A DNA stretch of 64,000 bases. It comes from Cladobotryum mycophilum (Eukaryota > Ascomycota > Sordariomycetes > Hypocreales > Hypocreaceae). The notes under the pieces were generated by a model, which saw only the letters and a list, made by a program, of their open reading frames with translations, was not told the origin of the DNA and did no database searches. Within the stretch, counting starts at the first letter, position 1. Each line of letters starts with the position of its first letter. The translations under genes were made by a program, and so were the position numbers. The stretch covers positions 6,944,001 through 7,008,000 of the forward strand of contig CM071589.1 in NCBI GenBank assembly GCA_036429605.1, read 5' to 3'. Positions 11,901 to 23,800 of the stretch are shown here, piece after piece.

Positions 11901-13867
11901 GTCAGGGATTCATGGCCTAATCTAGATTGGAGTCCATGCCGGCAAACCCTGACAGGTCACACAGATCCGGTACACACAGTGGCATTCTCTATGGACGGCC
12001 GGCAGATCTTATCAGGTTCGAGCGATCACACGATTAGGATTTGGAACGCTAGTACCGGCGCTTGTATACAGACACTAAAGGGCCATGCTGGTAACGTACA
12101 TTGTGCTACGTTCGCGGCGAAAGACCAACGTGTTTTCTCGGGTGCAGATGATTATACAATGAGAATCTGGGATGTCGAAACAGGATCCTGTTTGAAGATC
12201 TACGAACACGAGGAGAGGCTTATGAGGCCAATCGAATCATCAACCGATGGCCAGTGGATTGCATCGGCTTCAGATAATGGCATAGTCAAGGTTTGGGATG
12301 CAAACACTGCTGCTTGCATACAAACATTGGAAACTATTAATTCAGTGACATTAATGGCGTTTTCGGATAATGAGAAGCAGCTTATCTCAGTTGAATGGAA
12401 TGGTATAATTAAGAGGTGGGATGTCGATACAGGTGTCTGTTCACAAACTTGGGATTTTTACGGGGAGTTAAGTAACGAGCACAACCTGTTTAACGAGGGG
12501 ACGTGTGCGCTCTCAACGGACCGGCGACTGGTGGCATTCCATTTTCCCGATGAAGGGGTTAAAATCTGGAATATGAATACGGGGACTTGCGTGCCGATGC
12601 ATGAAGGCGACGGGCCGTTGAAAATTTGTCGACTTGCGTTTTCACCGGATGACCAGCGAGTAATAGGGAGTGATTATAGCGGGATCATGATGATTTGGGA
12701 CGTTGCGACAGGCAAGCATCTGGAAACGCTAAGAGTTGGTCCCGGATGCATCTATTCGATTGCGTTTTCGCCTGATGGGCAGCGCATCGCATGCGGCAAC
12801 CGGAATGGCAATGTGACCATTTGGAATGCGACTCCGAGGGGGCAAGTGAATGTCCCGCTCCCCCCTCTACCGCCGATTGGGGCCAACCAAATTTTTGAGC
12901 GGATAGAATTCTCGCCAGATGGTAAATGGGTTACAGCGGTATTGAAAGGCATTGAAGAAAGTTGCACATTTAAGATATGGAATGCAGAAACTGGGGTTTG
13001 TGTACTGACAAAACATCATTACGACTGTGCCACCTATTTAGACTTGCGTACCACGTTTTCGACAGATGGCCGGTGGATTGCGTATTCCTATGATGATACA
13101 CCACTAGCGATCATGGACACTCACACATATACTCATTGGCAACCGCTAAGCGACGGTGAATATGATTTCGGGGTGGCATTTTCAGCAGACAGCAGGAGGG
13201 TTGCATTTAAACAATATATGGACACAATCGAAGTTTGGGACGTTTTGGGGGCACTTGCATTCGGAAATTCGAAGATCACAGTGGCTACGAGTGGGTTGTG
13301 CTCTCGGCGAATGGTCACCGTGTCGTATCCACGGACAAAGACTGTCGTATTAAGATCTGGGATGTCGACACGGGTACTTGCTTAAAAACACTCGAGCATG
13401 GCGCAACGGCTATACACTCTGCCACACTCTCGGTAGACAATCAGTGGTTGGCAGCCAGTCTGCAGATGCCAAGATCCGCCTGGCATTACAGAGTTCAGAT
13501 TTGGAATTTCGATACGGGTGCCTGCGCGCAAATCATCCGCATGCCGAATTCGATTTATAAAATGGCATTCGACCCAACAACAAATTCTCGTCTCATCATC
13601 AACCAAGACATCATAAACCTACGTCTAACGTCTAATAATAATCAAGTCCAGCCCGCCGAGTTTCATTCAAAGGGCAGTAGCCGTTCCGCTTCCCAGTCTC
13701 TGCTAAAGCTTGAGGGTCAGTGGATTCTGCATAACGATAAGAAATTCGTGTGGTTACCATCTGATTATAAAAGAAATGACTATAGGGGACAGAAATCACA
13801 GGTGTTTGGGAATAAAATGGTTATTGGCTGTGGTCTCGACCGTGTATTAATTGTCGAGCTTCTTTAA
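8912..13867 (+). CDS. NOD-like receptor 1: alpha/beta-hydrolase (SesB-like) + NACHT + WD40, with one frame break
   Basis: Seven exons fit well: 8912-9060, 9125-9386, 9435-9488, 9544-9855, 9906-10048, 10100-11678 and 11727-13867. All introns are GT-AG and phases agree, giving about 1,546 residues if the frame break near 13247-13251 is ignored. The N-terminus has a hydrophobic segment (residues 2-24) followed by RRR, a likely membrane anchor. Next is an alpha/beta-hydrolase of the type found in fungal NLRs, with HGLGAHSEYTW, the nucleophile elbow GHSFGG (Ser147), LGTPHHG and IDTDHSGLNK (probable catalytic His281). The NACHT domain has Walker A GMAGTGKST at 372-380 and Walker B VIDALDE at 474-480. 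The C-terminus holds about ten WD40 repeats with IW(D/N)..TG.C signatures. Such proteins act in non-self recognition and programmed cell death. One base is out of frame within a run of five G at 13247-13251; downstream WD40 repeats continue in the next frame to 13867, while the undisturbed frame stops at 13385. Confidence 0.87.
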
Positions 13868-14716
13868 ACCAGATATATCCTCTTTGAATGAGAAGTTGGA
13901 TCAAGTTAAAATCCTGCCTATTAAAAATATAGAGAGAAAATCCATCCGAGAAAAGACAACGCAGTTGCTAAAAGGCAGAAACAAAATTGCTTAGAGAGCT
14001 CTAAGTTTTTTTGGCAATCAGATCTGCCAAGTAGCTATACCTAGGCATTACAACCTATTCGTGGACTTGGCAACCACAAATGATGTGCACGTTATATACA
14101 CTTCTCCCAAGTCATGCTCTCAAGGCGTAGAACCTCGTTGAAACAAGGGGAACCATAGGTTGTGCTCCATGAGGCTGAGCGTTCTGATATCTAACCATGA
14201 GGAGATCAAAGACTACAATGTGAGACTGCAGGCATGAGGCAGGACTACGGCTCGCGTTTTTGTGACTAAAAGCCAATGCAGACTCGATTCCTGGAGTGGG
14301 GAATTTGGCCAATATGCGAGAAAAACGGTGATTCTCTTATATGATGAATGAGACCTGGGCTGTTCATACATACTCCTTTCTACATTGCGCTGGTGTGGAC
14401 TAACTTGTAAAAGGTCTGATACAAAGCTAATAATGCAAAAGATGATGCATGAATCCTTTTTTACAAACATTTTTGTTGATTAAATCATTAGTTTCATGAT
14501 AGCATGTTTACCGCAATATGCAATGGGCCTTTTCATCGTATAAAACCTCCAGGTCTGTCATTCAATATCCTAGTCAAATGTAGCCTCCGGCCAACGGAAA
14601 GACAACTTTTCAACACCAGAATCTCGCCTCTATCCGTAACCAAGTCACAAACTCCCATTTCCCAGTAAACTAACCTCAGTCGCCCCGAAGAAAAAGCGCA
14701 AAGGGCCTTCTTCGCC
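13868..14716. other. Intergenic region, no gene recognised
   Basis: About 850 bp between the convergent ends of NLR1 and the second secreted-protein gene. Only short overlapping ORFs are present, without motifs. It should hold both 3' untranslated regions. Confidence 0.4.
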
Positions 14717-14974
14717 TCAGCAAAGTGGACAATGACAATCACTCTTATACTTTTTATCCCCCGAAATATCGCGGCAGCAGCCCAGAAAGTCCGACAGCTT
14801 GTCCTTTATGGAATGCGCGTTGCAGTCGTCCCCTATGAATATGCCATTCTGAATGTTGCAGCAGGTGTGTGTGAGGGCGTCCTCGGCTTGGTTCTTTCGG
14901 TCCCTGCATTTGCAGGCGTCTGCCATGGGGAGGGTGGCGGCGATGGTGATGAGGAGGAGGTTGAGGGGTTGCAT
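14717..14974 (-). CDS. Small secreted cysteine-rich protein, 10 Cys (paralogue 2)
   Basis: An 85-residue single-exon ORF. The open frame extends 23 codons upstream to 15043, but that extension is Lys-rich and would bury the signal peptide, so the ATG at 14974 is preferred. Residues 1-20 (MQPLNLLLITIAATLPMADA) form a signal peptide. Ten cysteines lie at 21, 23, 38, 39, 51, 66, 67, 80, 82 and 85, almost identical in spacing to the protein at 2055-2315, with shared ACKC, NAHSI and SDCHCPLC-type segments. Cysteines, signal peptide and flanking hydrophilic residues are kept while other positions differ, which fits an older duplication under structural constraint. A TATAAAG-like element lies about 150 bp upstream on the minus strand (15119-15127). 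Function unknown; an effector, antimicrobial or surface role is possible. Confidence 0.8.
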   Translation of the reverse strand: MQPLNLLLITIAATLPMADACKCRDRKNQAEDALTHTCCNIQNGIFIGDDCNAHSIKDKLSDFLGCCRDISGDKKYKSDCHCPLC

Positions 14975-15847
14975 CTTTCTTTTTGTCTTTAGTCGTTTTT
15001 TTATTTTTAGTTTTTGTGAATTTTGGGGCTTAGAATGGTGCAAAGAATGTGATGTGTTGGTCGTGGAAGCACAGGTGGTGATGATGCCATCCCGTTGGTC
15101 ATCGTGTGTACGTCGTTCCCTTTATAATCCCATGTCCAATCTTATCCGAGGCTATGGGACTACATTAGGCTAATTCTCCGTTGCATGTACAAGCAAGTTT
15201 GGCTTCTATCATATGGGTAGTGACTAAACCATCTTGGGCACTCGCGGGTTGAGAAACAATATCTGGGGGAAAACGCCTGTGCGGTATTGATCCAAAGTAG
15301 CAAACATCGCTCGTGCAAGCGATTGGCGGGCCGGTGCGAAATTCACGCATGAATGGGGGAGCCTGGATGAAGACAATGCACCGAGAGAGCTTTGCGGTGT
15401 TCAGATGCAGATCAAGGCAGCTTGGCAAGAGAACCAATGCGAGACTTTGGAAACTTGCCGGTTGCCGGTTGCTGGTCGCTGAGTGCTTTTGAGTCTTTCA
15501 TCCCCGGATCTGCAGCAATCTTTGGGACCAGTCATGCATTGTGTCTGTTAGTTGCAACTCATCGTTACCGTATACATTATTCGTTTCTTGATTCTTCGTC
15601 TTTCATCAAAGTCACTCAAAAGTGTTCATCTTCAAATTGTTGCTGCTTTGTTTACTTTCATCACCCTACGCATGGCTTCAGTGTTTGCTCTCCCGGGCAG
15701 CATACGTAGATTGATGTGCCTAACAGAAAGGGATTGTGGTCCTACTCCCAATTCATTGTCATGTATCTATCGTCCCCGTCTCAGTGAAACGCAGCATGAG
15801 TATTCATCCTGACACACACCAAATAGCTACCGTGGATCCCACAATGT
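14975..15847. other. Intergenic region, no gene recognised
   Basis: It contains the promoter of the second secreted-protein gene in its first 200 bp. The rest has short ORFs on both strands without motifs and would contain any 3' sequence of the decayed NLR that ends at 15848. Confidence 0.4.
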
Positions 15848-18800
15848 TCAGACCCTCCTGACCCAAAAGCCGATACTCGGGGGTAGCCACGGCACGTTTT
15901 TACCGTCCTTGGCTACCCACGCTTCGTCGTGACTCAGTCCATGTCCTTGATAAAGCTCCGTTATCGATCTTTCGCTGTGCCTTTCATCATCAAAAGACAG
16001 TTTGTCTAGGTCAAGAGCTCTGCGGTTGGTGTATATGATGGAGCTGTTCGTCGGATGACCTACCAGTTGAAACATCCCTTCTGCGTTGGTGAGAGTGCAT
16101 GTACAAGTTCTTGTGTTAACGTTCCAGAATTTGACCATCCCATCTTTAGAACTCGAAATTAACAGTTTCATGTCTCCTATTCTTGCCATCATCATTGAGA
16201 GTATCCGACTACCGCGTGCCTCGACTGTTTCGATCTTGTCGTCGCTGCTATGCCATATTTGTATCGTACCATCACATGACCCCATTGCCAAATGATGCTC
16301 CTCTCCCAAGAATACCAACGCTGTGATCTCTCGCTCAGCTGACAATCCCATAAGTGGGTGCTCGTAGCGCGCAACTTGAATTCCATTCGCAGAGGCCGAT
16401 ATACAGTCGCCCGTTTCCAAATCCCATACGTTTACACTCTCCCCCGCGTGTGAGGCGATATATTTCGAATCTTGAGAAAAGACAGCCGGCCATCTAGCAA
16501 ATAGTTTGGGCCCAAATTCCCAGAGCTTACGGGGCTCTTCCGTGGAAATGTCCCAGACGCTTGTGAACATATTATTGATGACTGCAAGAAAACGACAGTC
16601 AAATGAAAACACGGGCAAGATACACCAGAATCTATCACTACTAGAAGTATTCAAAGTCCAATGACGATTCTTGTCGTTATCTCACAGCCGGACCTCGCGG
16701 TCGTACGATAAGCAGAGCCACCTCAAGTCCATTGATAAGGCGGTAGAAGTTATCACTTCATTCCCATCTCGATCTGCATGTGTATGAGTGTTGGCCAAAA
16801 CCTCCCATACTCTAACCGTACCATCATCGGCCGATGCTGAAATAAGTCTCTGGCCGTCCCCAGAAAATGAAAATGATTCAACCCTGAAGCTGTGGCTTAG
16901 TGTTTGGAGTTTTGAACACGAGTAAATATCCCAGATGATGATATCCGACGACGAATGGAGCATTGAGCTCATTGCCGTGGCTACCTTTTGACCATTCTCT
17001 TGAGAAGTCAACCATGGAGGGGGAGCTGATACCACAGTCGAATTGAAGGTATTCGTTATCACAATTCACTTCCCATATTCCCATCAAGCATTTGCCCTGA
17101 TCTCCCCACGTCAAACTTAGGAGTTCACCAGTCTCGGACACTCCCAGGAGCTCAGAGCCGTTGACCTCCCATGTTCGGAGACATTGCGCTTCCTCCCCAT
17201 CACAGCGCCACGCCTGAATAAAGCTTTGATCAGACAAGAAGAATCTTGATTCATTCCTCAGACAAGACTTGATGTCACAGTACTTTCTGTCAGTGTTGAA
17301 TGTCGTCAGGCATTGGCCGGTGATGATGTCCCAAATTTGGACGAGTCCTTCCGGAGAAACACAAACGAAAGTGGTGGTGTTTGCTAGAAAGGCCTCCGAA
17401 AATATCTCATGGTGGCCATCCAATGTGCGACCACGGAGCTCCTGATTTGGTGTCTCAAGGCTTTCGGTTGTGTCAAAGACAGTTAGTGAATACTGACCTG
17501 CGGCAACAAGATAACGACTGTCGTATGAAAGCCACAGATTGAAGTGCTTGTCGGGCCCTCCAACACTAGCAATCTTGATATCTTCGGTGAACGGGTCCCA
17601 TATTTGAATACATTGACCCTCATCAGACGATATCCAAACAGCCTTCTGTCCATTTCCCGACAAGATCGCCCGATCAGCCTTGCTCTTGCACATATATGCA
17701 CGGATACGAGTGCCAGTTTTCACATCCCAAACAACGGCGTGGTCGCGAGACAGCGAAGTAAGCGAATCTTTTCCTTCTCAGAACGCTACAGTTGTAGGCA
17801 GTTTATCCGGATGCTCAAGTGTAAATAGACAAGAACTCCAATCTGCCTCAACCTCGAACGAAGGTGTAATCCATTGGGGCGCCTGTTTCTGATTTATCGT
17901 CTTCACCAAACTACTAGACGGAGCAAATATGAGTGCTGAAGCGTAAGCCTGCAGCGGCGCCAACTCTACTGGATGCATGAATGTGAAGAAAAAACGATAA
18001 CAGTCGTAGACGATATCTCCTAGTTCTTTACCACTACTACCATCCTCGACCTGCTGAATGTTAGATCTACTACAATAGAAGCGATTTCGCTCCCCAACTC
18101 ACGACATATGCCTTGAGCTCACGCATTGCCGTGGCACCAACAGACACCTCTCCCAGTAGACTGAGGGCTTCCATCCAGTGTAAAAAGTGATCATGAAGTA
18201 ACTTGCAGATGGCATTTCCGACGTTTCTGTCGTTCGAATGTCCTGAATCCAGAATATGATTTACCCAGTTGACGCATGAATATGACACAGGGGCTAACGG
18301 GTCTGGATCAGGAGCATTGACTTCAGTCGCAGAAGTACCAGGGTGATTGAGCCCGTATATATCGCGTCTGAGGGTCTCAGACATGTTTTCGAGTGCTCGA
18401 AGGCAGATTTCCCGGTGTGCTTCTTGGATGCTAGGAGGAAGAATTGCGAATCGTGGCTCTGCTCCTCTTTGTATGAGAAAGTCTTTTGCCGACTGGTGTA
18501 TGAATGTGATAGACTCATCTTGAAAAGTAAGAAAGGAGCCGCATTGGTGGATGACTTTCTTCAACCTGTCTAGTCCAACATTGCGAATATCCCGATGCTT
18601 GGCTAGGAATTGGAGTTCCTGAAGTGCAAGTGGCCTGTACGTAAGACAGACAACAGTAAGTATGCCCTTGTAGCGCTCAAGTGGCTCCAGTGTGCAGATA
18701 TACTCCATCATTCTCTCGTAAAGATTGTCGAGTCCCTTGGGCATATTCTTGATGTTTGTTCTTACTTCCTCGATGCTCTGCATGTATTCCTTTCTGGCTG

Positions 18801-20248
18801 AGAGATGCTGGTAGGCCAAAGCCACCCATAAAAATGTGTCGTCTGCTCTCGACACCAAGTCGCTTTCAATCTCTTTCTGCTCTTCCGGGTCGTATTCTGC
18901 CTCCTCCCATAGCCTAGAGACTTCTCGGTGGACAAAACGCTCGGCTGCATTTTAGATGGCTGGAGTGAAATTTTCAAGGCTTAATTCGCGAAATCCCGGG
19001 GCTTTTTTCAGTTTCTTTGCAGAAAAAGTAGGATAGGCAGCGATTCGGTTGAAACCAGTCAATAATAGTGCAGAGGAGCATGGTCTTGCCCTTGCCTGGA
19101 GCAGCCCTGATCCAGAGAATTCCATGATCCAGGTCATCATTCCAGTCCTTGAACGGCGTGCAACCGAAGAACCAGTCACAACATTCTGGTAACAGACCGC
19201 CCCTTCGGTTTTCGATATCCTGCTTTGTGAGGTAGGGTATGCTTTTGTTGATGAGGTTGCGACACTCTTCATCTTCTTGGTGTGACCTCCAACTCTGCAG
19301 TTCCTTCATAATGCCCTTTCCGCTGTCGGAGATGTCTTCAAGGTAGAACCTAGATGTCCCACTGTTGTACTGCTCCAGGTCTCGCCCAAATTGAGTTTCC
19401 TTTTCTTTGATGCCCTCAAGGTGCTTCTTCCAGTCGCCATATTTGACAATGTCCCCTACAGTCGTCAGGTATCGATTCTGGTGATAGACGTTGATGCTCT
19501 TCATCTGATAGGCCAAGATCTTTCCGAAAAGCAGAACCGTTGAAGCTTCAAGGCTCCCTCGTAAAAACGGCTTATCCTCCTTGTCGGTGATGAAAAGGGT
19601 ATCTGTCAACCTCCAGTACCACTCCATTCGTGACATGAGGTACTCTATCCCCTCACGCTGAGCAGCGAATTCACTGATTGGGTTTGCCAGAATCTGATGA
19701 CCTCCATGTTAGTGTATGCCTTTCGTATACCGATATCAACTTAATTGACGAACCTCCATGGTAAGACAGACACCAGTCCAAGCCAGTGCAGCTTGGGGAC
19801 AAGACTTGACGGCTTCAGTGACCACATTTTTGATTGGATTGATCACGTCCATGACCTTTTGAAGCCGTCCCTTGGCCTTTGCTTCTTTCTTCGTTCTCTC
19901 CAGCCCGACTTTGATTCCCTGCTGCATCAACACAGACCGATCAGATTTATTGATGCCAACGCTCTGCTCCGACAAAGCGTCTTCTAGCCCCAGCAGCTTC
20001 TTTAGTGTTTCTTCATACTTGCGGCCCAGTTTTGGCTCATCCTCTTTGATCTTATCATATGCTCGATTCCAAATCGATTGTCTGACATCTGCTTTCACAT
20101 GCACGTCTGTTTCTGCATTGCCATAACCTGTCTCGAGAGCTTGCGCCACATCAGTAGATATGGAACTTTCGGCTTGCTCATGATGCGCCGTCTGCGATTC
20201 ACGTTGTCTCCTGCGGATATGAAGCTTGGAAGCAACCTTGGAAAACAT
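15848..20248 (-). pseudogene. NOD-like receptor 2 (NACHT_N + NACHT + WD40), decayed
   Basis: Starts at 20248 with a 165-residue exon (20248-19754) rich in Lys/Glu helices that resembles the N-terminal domain of fungal NWD2-type NACHT NTPases. A 60-bp intron leads to exon 2 at 19693, which carries the P-loop APGKGKT (around 19085-19105). The gene then breaks. After YFFCKETEK the frame stops near 18990, and the next recognisable family sequence, starting NAAERFVHREV at about 18955 and containing NDTFLW-type DDTFLWVAL, belongs to the far end of the NACHT domain. Walker B and the rest of the core are missing, and no GT-AG intron fits the gap. The winged-helix-like part (to about 18110), another intron and WD40 repeats follow. 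Further lesions are TGA at 17778-17780, a frame shift near 17019-17040, and TGA at 16682-16684 in a VRLWD-like motif. It can hardly make a working receptor. Confidence 0.82.
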
Positions 20249-20832
20249 CGCTAATTATATATAATGGAGCAAATTCGCTGTGAAACCACGAACTGTGGCT
20301 TCAGTAGACGAAGGTTGTTGAAAGCTCAACAAATCGAGTCGAAAATGAGAGCTTAGGAGGATTGGGCACCGTAACACCGCCACCATACGCAGCCCATTGG
20401 GCCACATTCACTCTAAGGTCCAGTCTGTGATGAGCATTAACCAAAGACAGCCTGGTTTACTCACTAAATTGGACAATGCCGAGGGATGAATCCCTAACCT
20501 GGAATGGGATAGTTTGCTTGACGAGCTGTAACAGTCTCCAATCATGTTACCAAGTATGAATTGAGCATGACCGGAGATGAAATTAGTTGGAGTGAATGAA
20601 TGCAACCATTGTAAATTGCTAGGTCATATCGGAGTGCATGACTTTGTCTTAGAATAAGAGAGGCTATACCTACGTGATGATGCTGCCGAATAATCTAGCT
20701 TGCACCATCTTACAGTTGGGACGCAAATGTCAAGCTATGCCATCTCATAATTAAGGCATGCTATCAGCAGCTCGAATGATAAAGATTCGAACAACCTGCT
20801 ATACAATCTAATGAGTGTCTGGTCTCAACCCT
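20249..20832. other. Intergenic region, no gene recognised
   Basis: About 580 bp between the 5' end of the decayed NLR and the 3' end of the next minus-strand gene. I see only a short, featureless ORF (20408-20605, minus). It would hold the former NLR promoter. Confidence 0.4.
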
Positions 20833-23800
20833 TCACTTTCCCGGCTTGGCCCTGAGGGTCCTTGTAAAGATGACGCGCATATCCCAAAGAGCGCGACCAA
20901 GACTTCGAACGCTGTCCAAAGTAGTAAACATCTCGTTAGTGAATAACTGCCTTAGCGGTTCCGGCATACCCATCAACGCCGCAAACGCTCTGGCCATGAG
21001 CCTGAAAGCATCATCGAGATGTCTCGACAAGAGCCCATTCATGATCGTTACTCCATGCCGAGTCCCTCGCGTCAGGGCTTGTAAGCCTACTTCCATATTT
21101 CCGAGGGCTTGGAGAATGCCCCGCACAATCGCAGTGTAATCCTGACCATTCACTCGTGCGTCAATCTCGCGCAGGCCATTTCGCAATCGCAACGAAGCCG
21201 CTATCAGTAATTGCACTCGAGCTACAAAGATTTGGTTAAATGTCCCCTCCTGCGGGTCTGCAGTTTTGAGACGCTTTTCATCGTCATCGTCTTCTTTGCG
21301 CCAGCCTTTTCTTCGGCGGCGTTGCTCCTCTTCGTCGTCGCGTTCACGGCCACTACCGCCGCCAATGGGCTTTCGATTCAATATCGTCTTGCTCAGATCG
21401 CCACTTTCAAGGCCGAAACATCCCCATATCTTGTCGAAGATGCCGCCGGGATTGAGCTCCGTCCAGACTTTGTCGTCTGACCAAGTTTCGGGATTCTCGT
21501 CTGTTCCGGGCTTTTCGACCGTCCCCGGTTGGTCCCTTGGCTTCCTACTCAAATGGTTAGCGAAAAGATTAATTTAAAGTCTAGAGTGGCATGAAGCAGT
21601 CTGGGAGGCTGGGATGATCCACCATATGACCACGGCATCAGGATGAAAACTGCTGCTTGTAAGATTTGTCTGGTACTAACCATTCTTTCAAGGCCTCGTG
21701 AAACTCATGCCCTGCTGTGACAGCACTGCTTATGATGTCGACACCACACCCAACCCAAGCAATTGTCTGGCATGTCGGCTCTTGAACCAAGAACAAGACA
21801 GCCGACAATGCTCCAGCACCCGAACCTGCAATGGCCGAGTACGTGAAACCGTCTTTGTCTGGCTGGAAACAAGTTCCTGCGAAAGAGCCTGCAGATGCCA
21901 GGAGATTGGATATCGTCATTACCGGTGGGCTGTCGGCGAAGCATGCAAATAGTAAAGCAGCAAGAGAGCCAAGAGTTGAAACAATGTTCCCGTCGAACTG
22001 CAAACGACAAAGTTAGTCATCCTGGGCGAAAGGCAGACATGAACATAAAACAAATACGCACGTTTTCTTGCGCTCTCATCGTCTCGTCATAGGCGTTGTA
22101 GAGAATTACTTACTCAGTGATTTAGCAGATGCAGGCAAATGCATTGGTACCAATTAGAATGCTCTTCACCCCCACGGCGGAACCGGATTTTGTTATCGTG
22201 GTTTGTAGATCCACGTTCCATTTCTCGAGAACAACTGAGCCATCATCAAGTGACGATGCGCGGGTTGATGCATCAGAGATGAGACTACCATTCAAATTGT
22301 GATCAATCGCATCGCCGCCAACGTTCACTGTCGCATCTGGGCCGGGCTTGTTGTAGGACCGAGCTGCCACTCCTTCGATTGCCACATTTGCTGAGCGAGC
22401 CAATGCCTTTCCAGCCCTAGCAAGTGCAATAGCCTATATATGTTAGCTTTTGAAGAGCGATAGAACCACGAGGTGGACGTACAAGTCTGATAGCTTCGGT
22501 TGGGTTTTCTCTCTTGGGCTCCGGTTTGACCTCCGGAAGGGCTGCTGGAAGCATCAAAAGACCAAACTGCTGCTTCTTTGGGGGATTGGTGGCAAATTCA
22601 TGCTTTCCAGCAGCTTGAATCTGGCTTGCGAGCACTGTCTGTTGTTGGAACAATTCCTGGCCATCATTAATTTGGAACTCAGCCGTCCAACTTTTGGGTA
22701 GTAGAGGCGGTATGTCCATCTTAGCCACAGCACCAAACACGCTTCGGAGATGCAACTGTTTCGATACCGAGCTTGATTGCCTATTGCGCAGCTCGAGGAC
22801 TTGAGCAACGACATAAGTGACGAAATTGATCAGGGTGAAATCACAGTTGGTCAATTCCTCCCAGAGGTCGGTCAGCGCCCCCATCTTCCAAGTGTCGTGA
22901 CAGAAATCCACAATGGCACCAAATGAACCTAAAAGCAAGTCAAAGATGCGCAGGATGATGGCTTTGAAGCCGTTGAAGAGAGTCCAGAAATGGTCCCTTA
23001 AAACCGATTTCAGGTGCTCCATGAATTGAGCTGGTTTGTTGGCGGCAGCTCGTATGCTGGTCCAGCTCCTCAGCAGGAAACCCCAAATGAGGTCGAATTG
23101 CTCTTTGAGAGTCGCCAGAATCTGCGTTCCTATGTTGAAGTTTAGGGGAGGAATGCGAAAGCCTTCGCCTAGCTCCTCTTCCATGGCCTCCATAATCCAG
23201 CTCAGCGGGTTGAATTTGAGCAAGTTTGAAATGATGGGGTCACTGAAGAAGCCATCTAGAAGGCTTTCGGCAGATGGACTTTGCGTCATCGTGGATGGTC
23301 CTCCAATAAGTTGCTCCAAGAACTTGCCAACTGTATCAATTTCATCAACAAATGAAGCACGATTATGTTGAAGATATCGACTGGTTAATGTCAGTCCGCT
23401 GTCAATGGCAAAAACTAGATCCTAATGAGAATGTTAGCACTCATTTAGTTGTACCAGAACTGCAACAATCTCATACCTTTTGAGTCTGTTCCACCTTCAT
23501 GTATCGAAACTTGAACCAATCTCTGAATTTGAACAAACCGACATCAAAAACACCCCCAATGAGATATGTCAAGCCAATGACAATGGTGCTCACAGAATCC
23601 AAAGCGAATCTGATGACTCTGGCGCCAATTTTGAGGATCAATTTTATGGCTGGGCCGACAATCTTGAGCGCAATCTTCACAATCCCTTTGGTCACGGTCT
23701 TGAGGAACTCGATAACGTCGCCAATGACAGCGCCAGCGACTTCCGTGACGGAGGACACCCAGTCGGAACCTGACCTTGAGGTTTTGCCTTCTTCGTTTTG

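Noticed and set aside
14975..15043. Lys-rich N-terminal extension of the second secreted protein
   Set aside because: It would place a basic tail before the signal peptide, and the paralogue starts at the equivalent of the internal methionine.
18950..19020. An intron explaining the gap in NLR2
   Set aside because: No GT donor lies between the last P-loop-side residues and the resumed sequence, and the distance is far too small to contain the missing domain.
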